A DNA stretch of 64,000 nucleotides, from positions 8,056,647 through 8,120,646 of the forward strand of contig OY783197.1 in assembly GCA_963678675.1 (NCBI GenBank). Direction: 5' to 3'. The DNA is from Xiphydria camelus. Lineage: Eukaryota > Arthropoda > Insecta > Hymenoptera > Xiphydriidae. Numbering within the stretch: the first letter of the stretch is position 1; each line of letters opens with the position of its first letter. The notes below the pieces were generated by a model, which ran no database searches, was not told the DNA's origin, and worked only from the letters and a program-made list of their open reading frames with translations. The position numbers were made by a program, and so were the translations under genes. Of this stretch, positions 34,901-39,574 are shown piece by piece.

Positions 34901-35958
34901 TGTAGCGATGCGTACCAAGACAAGCCCGAACCTGCATGCGCGGGAGGAGGGAACATCATCGTGGTAAACAGTTCTCGGAAAAACTTCGTAGCAAGATTGC
35001 CCGGAACAAGTCGGAACCTGCACGTGATAAGGCTGTTCAAATGGGATGGTGGCGTTGACCTTGACCGATGGCTCAGGTCGAGAAGTCGGGTTTCGGCCAA
35101 TGGCTGAGCTCTGTCGGAGTAAAATTCAAAATGACCGCCGTCTAGCATTGACTACCACCGACAGTGGCGCCACCTAGCATTGATGGTGGGGTCGGGGAGT
35201 GGGGGTTCAACCAATGACAGAGCTCTGTCGGAGTAAAATTCAAAATGGCCGCCGCCTACGGTGGCGACACCTGGCGTTGACTACCACCGACAGTGGCGCC
35301 ACCTAACAGAGCTCCGTTGGATCACGTGATGCGCGAATTCAAATTTCCCACCACGGCGCATGCGCACTTACGAAAAATTCAAATTTCCCGCCATTTTGCC
35401 CCTGAAAGTAGGCAACCCGTCCGGATTGATGTGCTAGAACTGTCCTAGCTTACCTACTATTTATTCAACCATGAATTCGCACTTCCGCTTTGCTATTCGG
35501 TCTTTTGTACCTGATAAAAACACGATGTCGCGTCTACAGCGGAAGTGCAGTGCTTGACGATCAATTCTGCGGTGCAAATTTGGTCCAATTCCGCCGCCCT
35601 CTTGATCCTCTGCATAGCTTTTAATTTCGCCAGATCCAACCACTTGTCAACCGCTGGCTCGAACCACTGGTAATACGAGCAAATCGCCAGTGTTTTGTGG
35701 TCCGATTGTGGCAGGTGATCCTTCATGCTGAAATCGGTCAACGATTTTATGAACTCTTTTCCTGCGACCGTCGAAACCAATTGTTAAGACTCGCACTGTA
35801 ATTTAAACTCACTTGACGAACTCTTGAAGCGCCAGATAAAGCTCAAATATCGGTGTGCCTATCTCGGCACCAGGTGGTAGTATGTACTCCTCGTCACTAT
35901 CTTGTCCGTGTAGTTGAAGACAAGCAGCGGTTACTCTAGCGCCGAGTTCGTTGTGTAT
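4818..35958 (-). CDS. stac: unc-13 homolog 4B (staccato / Munc13-4 family), C-terminal half, 10 exons
   Basis: Family role: Munc13-4/BAIAP3 proteins are cytosolic priming and tethering factors that bind SNAREs through the MUN domain and Ca2+/phospholipid through C2 domains. In flies staccato acts in tracheal tube fusion. Spliced on minus, the exons read in order: 35813-35958, 35511-35761, 13190-13264, 12691-12804, 11163-11378, 10862-11077, 10576-10770, 6967-7211, 4994-5202, 4818-4912. They give about 585 residues. MHD/MUN helices carry phrases such as [14 protein letters not shown] and [18 protein letters not shown]2B domain follows with [10 protein letters not shown] and the MDHD calcium loop, then the tail ending [10 protein letters not shown]. 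Eight of nine junctions keep frame with GT-AG signals; the 35761/35813 junction is uncertain. C2A and the N terminus are not in view. Exons have no stops, so the gene looks functional despite a 22-kb intron insertion. Confidence 0.9.
4994..5202 (-). CDS. stac: unc-13-4 exon: second half of C2B
   Basis: Begins with one base that finishes the Phe codon of ECFEF, then reads [16 protein letters not shown] and [15 protein letters not shown] supplies two calcium-loop aspartates typical of C2 domains. Donor is AAAG|GTAAAT, phase 1. Confidence 0.88.
5279..5440. repeat. hairpin MITE with 42-bp perfect arms
   Basis: 5279-5320 is the exact reverse complement of 5399-5440 (starts AATTGAAGAGTGAAATATGC). 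It lies in the intron between the two C2B exons of unc-13-4. Confidence 0.8.
5451..5836. repeat. inverted-repeat element
   Basis: CTGAATTCGTCAATACTT at 5451 recurs inverted, ending at 5836; the arms of about 35 bp have a few mismatches. It is non-coding and intronic, directly beside the 5279-5440 hairpin. Confidence 0.6.
6047..6257. mobile_element. MITE with 37-bp perfect TIRs
   Basis: 6047-6083 (AATTGAAGGGGCAAGTGG...) is the exact inverse of 6221-6257. The 211-bp element is non-coding and intronic to unc-13-4. Identical arms suggest recent origin or conversion. Confidence 0.75.
6967..7211 (-). CDS. stac: unc-13-4 exon: first half of C2B
   Basis: Acceptor TATCTAG precedes [11 protein letters not shown]. 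The exon contains [19 protein letters not shown], the classic C2 loop-1 motif with its aspartates, and ends in NPIFDECFE (phase 2, donor GTGAGT). Confidence 0.9.
7327..7929. repeat. nested fold-back (cluster of palindromes)
   Basis: An outer inverted repeat (GATATGCTACGTAGC near 7359 and its complement near 7883-7898, extending outward with mismatches) encloses three separate hairpins. These are 7391-7635 with about 120-bp arms, 7692-7782, and 7829-7871. It lies in the unc-13-4 intron 7212-10575. Confidence 0.65.
7958..8528 (+). mobile_element. internally deleted Tc1/mariner element
   Basis: TA-flanked, with inverted ends CAGGGTGCGTC...GACGCACCCTG. On + it retains a transposase N-terminal HTH fragment ([17 protein letters not shown]) fused to a C-terminal fragment (FRKRLND preceded by a DYSVWS-like phrase). 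The catalytic middle is missing, so it is non-autonomous. Confidence 0.75.
8655..9130. repeat. degenerate ~18-nt phrase array, inverted halves
   Basis: Left half (8655-8880) repeats variants of AATAGACACAATCCC with irregular spacing. The right half (8940-9130) carries similar phrases inverted (GATGTCTATTTGGG, CCATTCGGGA). An AT-rich core separates them. No coding potential. Confidence 0.5.
9530..9813 (+). pseudogene. Tc1/mariner-like DDE transposase, C-terminal fragment
   Basis: Reads WIGRCAEQ, then [17 protein letters not shown] (the third catalytic block of this DDE family), then a frameshift-tolerant continuation to GAHIEHL and a stop. I recognise the C-terminal phrases as typical of insect mariner-like transposases. 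The first catalytic residues and N-terminal domain are absent, so it is inactive. Confidence 0.65.
9951..10191. mobile_element. MITE with ~75-bp TIRs nested in the mariner arm
   Basis: The left arm begins ATTCGGGAACTTATATACTC and the right arm is its diverged inverse ending TTCCGAAT. A second inner inverted repeat (ATAAAATGGCTA) lies in the centre. It interrupts the right arm of the 9147-10405 element and is therefore younger. Confidence 0.65.
10576..10770 (-). CDS. stac: unc-13-4 exon: MHD2 C-terminal part
   Basis: 65 codons from [10 protein letters not shown] to NRYYQQRLL, bounded by acceptor CACTTAG and donor CTG|GTAATT, phase 0 at both ends. It joins directly to the C2B exon; the intervening intron is full of mobile elements. 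Confidence 0.88.
10862..11077 (-). CDS. stac: unc-13-4 exon: MHD2 core
   Basis: 72 codons, phase 0 at both ends, beginning [16 protein letters not shown] and ending [10 protein letters not shown]. The helical pattern and the FHLAWSP phrase match the Munc13 homology domain 2. Confidence 0.9.
11163..11378 (-). CDS. stac: unc-13-4 exon: MUN/MHD2 entry
   Basis: 72 codons from [15 protein letters not shown] to [10 protein letters not shown], phase 0. NDLEYVRR is a conserved Munc13-4 phrase. Acceptor is TTTCCCAG, donor AAG|GTAAGT. Confidence 0.9.
11655..11858. mobile_element. piggyBac-type MITE (204 bp)
   Basis: TTAA at 11651-11654 and 11859-11862; TIRs CCCTGTATCGGT and ACCGATACAGGG. Non-coding, in an unc-13-4 intron. 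The termini resemble those of the 23-519 element. Confidence 0.8.
11863..12690. other. intron sequence, nothing recognised
   Basis: Intron between unc-13-4 exons 11163-11378 and 12691-12804. Short open frames on both strands resemble no family I know. A CT microsatellite occurs near 12451-12465. Confidence 0.5.
12691..12804 (-). CDS. stac: unc-13-4 exon: MUN domain, 38 codons
   Basis: Bounded by acceptor TTTCCAG and donor CAG|GTAGAT. It reads [17 protein letters not shown] to DEVIAQ and joins in frame to [10 protein letters not shown]. It is internal, so it has no start codon of its own. Confidence 0.88.
12805..13189. other. intron sequence, nothing recognised
   Basis: AT-rich intron between two unc-13-4 exons with intact GT-AG signals; no repeat or gene seen. 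Confidence 0.5.
13190..13264 (-). CDS. stac: unc-13-4 exon: MUN domain, 25 codons
   Basis: Acceptor GGTATATTTCAG; the exon reads [19 protein letters not shown] and ends KIID at donor GAT|GTAAGT. It lies only 36 bp from the Polinton terminus, so its upstream intron is the 22-kb one. Confidence 0.88.
13301..14310. repeat. Polinton left TIR with internal subrepeats
   Basis: About 1 kb, inverted relative to 34,480-35,458. The inner part contains irregular repeats of a roughly 75-100 bp unit built from CTACTGYRCAGTTYCGACCG and CCTGAGCGATGACGTCATA, with the palindrome TGACGTCA recurring. Confidence 0.8.
14343..14386 (+). promoter_or_regulatory. possible Polinton polymerase promoter
   Basis: A TATA-like TTAAATA at 14344-14350 is followed about 32 bases later by AGTCACAT, a fair insect initiator, then ATG at 14406. 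It lies just inside the TIR. Inference from spacing only. Confidence 0.3.
14406..18863 (+). pseudogene. Polinton protein-primed DNA polymerase B, broken
   Basis: Family B polymerases of this type replicate the element from a protein primer. Visible in order are an N-terminal part ([19 protein letters not shown]), the exonuclease block YADFECLL near 16490, palm motif [13 protein letters not shown] near 17655, motif [16 protein letters not shown] near 18090, and motif C near 18390. Motif C reads YTETES where the family has aspartates (D-T-D-S), removing both catalytic acids as normally written. Further damage includes a 0.72-kb retroposon at 14748-15469, a TAG at 15686, compensating frameshifts near 16170-16250, a frameshift at an 11-C run (17763-17773), and another near 18170. 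The start is uncertain (14406 or 14556). Codon usage is GC-rich, unlike the flanking host exons. Confidence 0.88.
14748..15469 (+). mobile_element. retroposon insertion (non-LTR 3' end or SINE) with 15-bp target duplication
   Basis: A 15-bp target GTGATCGTACACCTG (14733-14747) is repeated with one mismatch at 15470-15484. The insert ends in a CCTTAAAAAAAAAG tail. Its 3' region (a GTTTAGTGGGTAG-like stretch, then CACTACCC) resembles 3' UTRs of non-LTR retrotransposons elsewhere in the window. It contains a TG/CG-rich microsatellite near 14780-14830. It splits the polymerase frame exactly between [10 protein letters not shown] and [10 protein letters not shown]. Confidence 0.75.
18864..19191. 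other. Polinton spacer between polymerase and integrase
   Basis: Contains short repeats of TGTAAATATAGGT type and TG-rich runs. No gene recognised. Polymerase and integrase genes converge on it, so 3' ends of both transcripts would lie here. Confidence 0.4.
19192..20082 (-). pseudogene. Polinton integrase with chromodomain, broken
   Basis: A retroviral-like DDE integrase inserts the element. Reading minus: [12 protein letters not shown], then WQADLIDML (first catalytic Asp), [16 protein letters not shown] (second Asp), [11 protein letters not shown] (Glu), and then a C-terminal part ending in a chromodomain-like stretch ([21 protein letters not shown]). In-frame TAGs interrupt it near 19912 and 19351. 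The frame is continuous upstream with the coiled-coil protein, which normally is a separate gene, so a deletion probably fused them. Confidence 0.85.
20083..20484 (-). pseudogene. Polinton collagen-like/coiled-coil protein, fused to integrase
   Basis: Starts [11 protein letters not shown], followed by a short collagen-like [12 protein letters not shown] stretch and then [21 protein letters not shown] long helical, coiled-coil-prone region follows ([12 protein letters not shown] to LKALEDRW). I recognise the start as a protein that recurs in insect Polintons; its function is not known to me. No stop separates it from the integrase block. Upstream gene 20519-21397 is in the same orientation. 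Confidence 0.6.
20519..21397 (-). pseudogene. conserved Polinton protein of unknown function, frameshifted
   Basis: Reads from [17 protein letters not shown] through a charged linker with runs of Glu (encoded near 21110-21180). It continues into [36 protein letters not shown] and finally [14 protein letters not shown] before a TAG. The same set of blocks occurs in other insect and hydrozoan Polintons, as I recall them. Frameshifts are visible near 21310, 21030, 20800 and 20700. Acidic linker and lack of known domain leave the role open. Confidence 0.6.
21444..22055 (-). pseudogene. Polinton DNA-packaging ATPase, broken
   Basis: FtsK/HerA-type ATPases of this kind pump DNA into capsids. Seen on minus: Walker [10 protein letters not shown] near 22010, Walker B-like [15 protein letters not shown] near 21800, then FFCMGRH and [18 protein letters not shown] (sensor region). 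Damage includes a TAA near 21947 and a frameshift near 21480 before the ending LINMQ. The N terminus beyond about 22055 is cut off by the MITE and retrotransposon insertions. Confidence 0.85.
22074..22768. mobile_element. piggyBac-type MITE inside the Polinton (695 bp)
   Basis: TTAA at 22070-22073 and 22769-22772; TIRs CCCGCCATCGCACGCGC and its inverse. The interior is non-coding and AT-rich. Whether the host sequence was the Polinton itself or the tail of the neighbouring retrotransposon cannot be told. Confidence 0.8.
22883..23872 (-). pseudogene. non-LTR ORF2, second part of reverse transcriptase
   Basis: Continues the reverse transcriptase after the 5.8-kb insertion: [17 protein letters not shown], then YADDLQFF (the catalytic YADD box), then the thumb and C-terminal region to a stop at 22883. 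This part is open over about 330 codons, so it is the best preserved piece. Rejoining across the insertion through a 2-bp GT duplication keeps the reading frame. Confidence 0.8.
23882..24050. repeat. left subterminal ACGTCA repeats
   Basis: CACGTCATATTCACGTC, GACGACGTCATA, ATCACGTGTTA, TATGACGTCATT and AATGACGTTTTTTTCACG follow one another. The mirror region is 29,395-29,632. CACTA elements use such subterminal arrays as transposase-binding sites. Confidence 0.6.
24112..24238. repeat. hairpin within the EnSpm-like transposon
   Basis: AAGTTTGTGAGATATTTTCG at 24116 and its near-inverse ending at about 24234 form arms of about 45 bp, flanking a GC-rich loop. It lies upstream of the first coding exon; a partial copy occurs in the last DUF4806 intron (about 26741-26825). 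Confidence 0.6.
24851..26965 (+). CDS. DUF4806 protein of the EnSpm-like transposon, 6 exons
   Basis: Exons 24851-25064, 25272-25508, 25761-25919, 26098-26303, 26541-26703 and 26850-26965 have clean GT-AG borders. They sum to 1,095 bases, 364 residues, with no stop. The N-terminal domain contains [18 protein letters not shown] and [13 protein letters not shown] low-complexity Ser/Lys middle follows. The C-terminal block has [19 protein letters not shown], then [27 protein letters not shown] and [12 protein letters not shown]; this is the DUF4806 pattern. DUF4806 genes are common in ants, wasps and sand flies, and this copy shows one inside a transposon beside its transposase. Its role is unknown; DNA binding at the subterminal repeats is a guess. 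Confidence 0.75.
26969..29059 (+). CDS. Tnp2/EnSpm-like transposase, 696 residues, intact
   Basis: A single uninterrupted frame starting three bases after the DUF4806 stop. Blocks I recognise from animal transposases of this type are [20 protein letters not shown] (about residue 195), [28 protein letters not shown] with [48 protein letters not shown] and [16 protein letters not shown]. Candidate acidic residues are the Asp in NVDG, in CDAPAR and in PIDYMH. The first 100 residues are basic, then Ser-rich. No stop or frameshift is present, unlike every neighbouring element. The absence of decay, plus the clean GT duplication, argues for recent arrival. Confidence 0.75.
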   Translation: MSRKTTNATTGKRQRNRKIAKAVENALHEIKQESNRIQVTKESIAHNHKSENVYRSDCDSNVSPLLQNSTHMNRVFLNDSATTSELVYNNDTFEMLSDSSSTIETPDLSQKLRLWAITRNVPRSTVNDLLHILSPYHPDLPLDSRSLLVTKLNIDTKKLENGEYCHLGLLNGIKKVISPYLKDISSNVIEISFNVDGLPLFASSKTQLWPILGLIKKIKCQPFVVGIFCGNGKPKPLTEFLENFVNDLSHLLENGIKLDNKKYIVTLHSFVCDAPARAYLKCIKSHGGYSSCEKCTESGEYVDGRVTLQGIHAPKRTDTSFSLQIDSDHHLGVSPLSKIPTIGLVSNFPIDYMHNVCLGVAKKLLNTWISGSLQVRLGSRSVHLLSERLLSSRFYIPVEFNRKPRSLEELPRWKATEFRTFVLYLGPIVLRNIVDPSIYEHFLLFHSAITILISYKHISTFGCRTAGNVLNVFVKHCEKLYGKQFLIHNIHMLSHLSDDAEMYGPLDNFSAFVFENFLGQIKRLVKSPNRPLQQICRRISEIESAFINENIKLKGPIIPKFEYNCGPLPTNIIFRNSKQFKQLRLQNFQISVHAYSKADSYCLIKESRSVVQIHNILMDHNNSFTIVGKRFSFHTSLYCNPIDSKELDIYVITGISNDYETWPINVITAKCLVLPITQKNDKDCWVSLPLIHSIYT
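29395..29632. repeat. right subterminal ACGTCA repeats
   Basis: At least eight ACGTCA/TGACGT/CACGTYA copies within 240 bp, in both orientations, mirroring 23882-24050. Confidence 0.6.
29638..31550 (-). pseudogene. non-LTR ORF2, endonuclease and first part of reverse transcriptase
   Basis: Endonuclease fragments: [20 protein letters not shown] and VIIGDFN (31081-31380). A linker follows (30187-30519), then the reverse transcriptase start with [27 protein letters not shown] and catalytic block [12 protein letters not shown] (29675-30184). Several stops and frameshifts separate the pieces. It continues across the inserted transposon into 22883-23872. Confidence 0.75.
31551..32345 (-). pseudogene. 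non-LTR ORF1 (gag-like) with CCHC knuckles
   Basis: RNA-binding nucleoprotein of a non-LTR element. The C-terminal half has three cysteine knuckles in a row: [27 protein letters not shown] and [13 protein letters not shown], the last in a shifted frame. The N-terminal part is a helical region. The start is missing: the element appears 5'-truncated, and the open frame continues past the junction only as antisense of the capsid gene. Confidence 0.7.
32370..33565 (+). pseudogene. Polinton major capsid protein, broken
   Basis: Polinton capsid proteins are double jelly-roll proteins related to those of adenovirus-like viruses. Blocks in order: [44 protein letters not shown], then [48 protein letters not shown], and near the end [13 protein letters not shown] and [12 protein letters not shown]. 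Lesions include TGA at 32656, a frameshift near 32740, TGA near 32979 and a frameshift near 33215. The N-terminal start is next to, or cut by, the non-LTR insertion. It is transcribed away from the ATPase gene. Confidence 0.75.
33588..34300 (+). pseudogene. conserved Polinton-associated protein, frameshifted
   Basis: Begins [20 protein letters not shown] 23 bases after the capsid stop; a frameshift near 33770 moves into a second frame that ends at 34300. Later blocks include [18 protein letters not shown], then Cys/His spacing ([11 protein letters not shown]...N) and [10 protein letters not shown] have seen this arrangement in uncharacterised proteins of many arthropod genomes but cannot give a function; the opening VDVQGF with a later Cys/His cluster hints at a nuclease-like fold, unproven. 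Confidence 0.5.
34480..35458. repeat. Polinton right TIR
   Basis: Inverse of 13301-14310, with the same TGACGTCA-bearing subrepeats (around 34671, 34768 and 34851). It ends CTAGCTTACCTACT. Scattered differences and small indels between arms indicate age. Confidence 0.8.
35511..35761 (-). CDS. stac: unc-13-4 exon: MUN domain, 5' side of the giant intron
   Basis: Reads [18 protein letters not shown], then [20 protein letters not shown], and ends ATSCFYQ at donor CAG|GTACAA. SCFYQ joins in frame to IKEFWKQ across 22 kb. The 5' boundary is drawn at the AG before 35761, but this gives a phase that does not match the next exon up; an AG at 35754-35755 is an alternative. Confidence 0.8.
35813..35958 (-). 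CDS. stac: unc-13-4 exon: most upstream exon found
   Basis: Acceptor TTCGCGTAG precedes [18 protein letters not shown]; the exon ends [11 protein letters not shown] with a strong GTGAGT donor (phase 2). ELYLALQEF is the hallmark MUN-domain phrase of Munc13-4. I found no further upstream exon between 36,000 and 64,000. Confidence 0.82.
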
Positions 35959-36782
35959 CTACGCGAAAATGCATTACGAAGGTTTAGACTTGCTATTTGT
36001 ATTGAGACGCTTCTATGGTACGCATACGTAAATGCTTTCTATAGTTAATTTGTTTTACAATCCCCCATTTACATTATAATCGTCATGGTAGACTTTTCTA
36101 GTGTCACTGAGAAAAAAGTTTGGTCGAAACAAATTAAATATTTTTAATTGGATGCAAGTTATTTACTTCAATCAATTATATGCTTAAATAAATTATTTCG
36201 GTCTTTGCTAGGAAGAAATAATTAATTGATTCGAAGAATTTATATCATTGCATAATATTTTGTAAACCGAATTAAATATGTAGTTAGTTTAAGTAAAAAT
36301 TAATTCGAATTTTATGACTAATTTTGAAATAATAAGAAACGGTTTAATTTAAAACATGAAATGTACTCAATGGAATATTCAATGAATGGAAAGTTCTGAT
36401 ATTATTGATGGAATTAAATATTTAATTACCTTAAAATGAAGATGATAACTATATGATATGCTTGTTTCAATGGCCGTATTTTTGTAATGCAATTAACTGT
36501 TTAATTATTACAAAGCAATGAAATAGTTGTTCCAACGACAGTTTAATCAAGTAAACGCACGTTTTGAACTACTTTTGCGTTCACTGTAATGAAACAATTA
36601 CTTGAAACAATGCTGAGATTTCATTACAAAAAATAATGTCATTGAAACAAATATATGAAGGTAGTCAATTATATCTTTATTTGAATGAACTGTGTGATTT
36701 ACTTGAAGCCAAGTATTAAATCGAATAACGTGATGTAATTGTTGCAATTATAAATATCATCAAATAAAAAAATCGAATTACC
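35959..36782. other. AT-rich non-coding sequence
   Basis: Very AT-rich, with recurring short phrases of AATTAATT, GAAACAA and TTTAATT type. Resembles sequence at 37,190-37,410 and 43,300-43,680. No further unc-13-4 exon seen. Confidence 0.45.
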
Positions 36783-37181
36783 TAGGGTCAAGATGGGTAT
36801 AAATGAGACACTCAAATCTTTGGGGTAAAAAAGAGACACTCTCTGCTGGCATCTATTATTATCGACTTTTTGATATACTTACCATATCGCTTCTCCAGAA
36901 GAACAATGACGCAAGTGCAAATTAGAAAATTTTTTAATTAAACCCCTCAATAGTCTTAAAAGCCATTTTTAAGACTATTGAGGGGTTTAATTAAAAAATT
37001 TCCAAATTTGCACTTGCGTCATTGTTCTTCTGGAGAAGCAATATTATAGCAAATAACCAAACGTCACATTTCATAAAAATTCAATCAAGTATATCAAAAA
37101 GTCGATAATAGTTGTCAGCAGAGAGAGTATCTTTCTTACCCCAAAGATTTGAGTGTCTCATTTTTACCCAGCTTGACCCTA
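36783..37181. mobile_element. palindromic MITE (about 400 bp, TA-flanked)
   Basis: Ends TAGGGTCAAGATGGGTA and its inverse TACCCAGCTTGACCCTA. The central part is an almost perfect palindrome (36,900-37,035) with a short loop near 36,965. Non-coding. Confidence 0.75.
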
Positions 37182-37418
37182 CATTGAATCAATGAAAATT
37201 TATATAAATTAATTAAATCACTTACGTGATGACAATTTTATTACTCCAAGAATTTAACAAATTATTTCAAATAATTACAGTTCTTTGAAGTAATTAAGTT
37301 TCTTCTTATTTCCAGTAACAAGAGGCATTTGAAATAAAATTGCACGAATTACAAGAACTGTTGATTCAGTTACTTCAACCAAACGATTTGTTGTTTAAAA
37401 TAAATATAGAGTAAATCA

Positions 37419-37675
37419 TGTAGAGAAAATTGTATTTTCCCGCGTGTGTTGGACTCGACACAGGTAGCAGCACCGTACGGTGGCCGCGACTAATGCGATA
37501 TCTTTCTTTGCTGCGGCCGACTACGGCAACTATCTCTAGTTCATCGAGCGCACTTCCGTTTTCCGTTTGCGTTCGTTACGTTGTACCTCGTGCCGGCCGT
37601 TCCGTCGTCTCTTGTATCGTCTAACAGCGAGTCATGTTATTCGATTAATAAAGATCTTATAGCTAGAAATCAACA
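37419..37675 (+). repeat. copia 5' LTR
   Basis: TGT...ACA boundaries, 257 bp, ATTAATAAAG polyadenylation-like motif near the end; nearly identical to 41294-41550. Confidence 0.9.
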
Positions 37676-37806
37676 GGTTATGGGCCCAGGTGCATACCAC
37701 TACGCGTAGTTTCCGGTAAATCGTTCCCCTTTTCGCGAGTTTTGTTTTGTGAGGTGTTCGTTTCATCGAGGTTAGCCGCCACGTGCAAGAGTGCAAAAAG
37801 GCCAGG

Positions 37807-39519
37807 ATGGAACAACTGGAGCTCGCAAGGATATCGAAGCTCAAGGGCGGCGAGGATTGGGGATTATGGAAACCCCAGGGGAGAGTTCTGCTTCTGGCAG
37901 CTGAAGCTCTCGAGATAGCGACAGGCGAATCCCTGAAGCCTGAGCCACCGGAAAATGCAACGCCCGCGGTGCAAGCGGAGCACGAGAAAAAGCTCAAATT
38001 GTGGAGGAAACTGGATGGCGTGGCACAGAAAATTATTCTAACGTCGGTGAGAGTGAACATCCATTGATCCACATTATTAATTGTCAATCCTCGAGAAAGA
38101 TGTGGGCAAAATTGCACGAGGTTTATGAGAGCAAGAAAGAGCACATGCTACAACAGCAATGGTACGCTCTTGGCAAAGACTCTCAGGACAATATTGCTAC
38201 GCATATTGCCAAAGTTCAAAATTTGGCACACCGTCTTCATGCACTTGGTGAACTGATGACGGACAGCATGACCATGACGAAGCTGCTCATGACTCTACCG
38301 CAGGAGTATTCGCACTTTAGTACAGCGTGGGGGTCTATGAGCCACGACCAGAGGACGATGTCGAACCTGACCGCGCGCTTGGTCATGGAGGAGCTACGCA
38401 TCGGAAACCAAAGAAATCAAGGCAACAGCGCTCTTTCGCTGCGAAAGTCCGAGCGAAAGGTGCCCCGAGGTCTAGTAGAATGCAGGGAAAGTGTTTCAAG
38501 TGCGGACAACTCGGTCACTGGAAGAGAGACTGTCCGAAGATCAAATTCGAGAGTAAAGCGACCACTTCAAACGCAAGCCGAGGAGGTGCTTTCCTCGGAG
38601 AGGTGTTCGCCGCGTCGACTGAGACTCGGAGGGGTGGCATCGAAGAATGGTACCTCGACTCCGGTGCAAGCCAGCACATGTCACCAGAAAAAATTCTTTT
38701 TATGAATTTCGAGGAATTTCCAACACCGATCCTAGTAAGAATTGGCAGTGGAGAAGTTATCCCAGCAACCGGGAAAGGAGAAATAGATATCCTCTAGCCT
38801 ACGATGGGGAAAAATGGAACAAAAACTACCTAACCGAAGTGTTGTTTGTACCAGAGAGATTTAAAATATAACCTCTTTTCACTTGCTGCGGCTTTGGATA
38901 ACGGACTGTGCATGGTGTCGGATGAGAAGAAGTGCCGACTACAACGAGATTGGAGCACAGTCGCAGTGGGAGACAGGAACGACAACCTATATAGGATGAG
39001 GTTCAAGGTTCGTATTCTGGAGGGTCAAGCCAAGGAAAGAGAAGAAGCACTCCTACACGCCGGAAGCAGAGACGTCTTCAGACTGTGGCACGAGAGACTC
39101 GCTCATCAACATACGGCACACATCCAAAAAACGCTACGTTATTGGGGAATAAAGGCACAGAAGGAAGAGGATTGGTTCTGCGAGGCATGCGTCCTCGGGA
39201 AAATTAGTCGGAAGCCCTTCCCAGAGAGCCAAAGCCAAGCGGAGAAACCGGGAGAGCTCGTCCACGCAGATTTATGTGGCCCGATGGAACACACGTCGAT
39301 TGGAAATTCAAGGTATTTTTTCCTGTTAAAAGACGACTACTCTCGTTACAGATTTGTGTACTTTCTGAATTCTAGATCCGAAGTCAAGACGTGTTTTCAG
39401 GATTTTCTAGCGCAGACAGAAAATCAGATCGGATCCAAAATAAAACGGCTCCGAACGGACAACGGACTTGAATTTATTAATAAGGATATGGAGGAAATCA
39501 AGCGAAGAAATCGAGCGTA
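37807..39519 (+). pseudogene. copia gag-protease-integrase, frameshifted
   Basis: Starts MEQLELARISKLKGGEDW. The gag part is followed by a CCHC knuckle CFKCGQLGHWKRDC (about 38495), then the aspartic protease box WYLDSGASQHMS (about 38650). The integrase zinc region (HERLAHQHTAHIQ then CEACVLGKI) is followed by catalytic stretches HADLCGPM, DDYSRY and RTDNGLEF. Frameshifts lie near 38040, 38410, 38795 and 38865. The third integrase acidic residue and the C-terminal domain are deleted at about 39,500, so the element cannot integrate by itself. Confidence 0.85.
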
Positions 39520-39574
39520 AAAATCGGACAGTGGTAGAAGCAGCGACGACAATGATGATAGATGGAAGGAAGCC

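Larger units (their letters stand above)
13301..35458. mobile_element. Polinton/Maverick, complete but inactivated, with nested insertions
   Basis: The ends are AGTAGGTAAGCTAGGACAG at 13301 and its exact inverse ending at 35458, within ~1-kb TIRs. Flanking 6-bp target duplications are ATTTGT (13295-13300) and ATTTAT (35459-35464), one mismatch. Polintons are known for 6-bp duplications, termini starting AG, a protein-primed polymerase B, a retroviral-like integrase, a packaging ATPase and capsid proteins. Traces of all four are present here. I did not find the adenovirus-type protease or minor capsid protein. Every recognisable gene has stops or frameshifts. Span is 22,158 bp, of which about 11 kb is later insertions. 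Confidence 0.9.
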
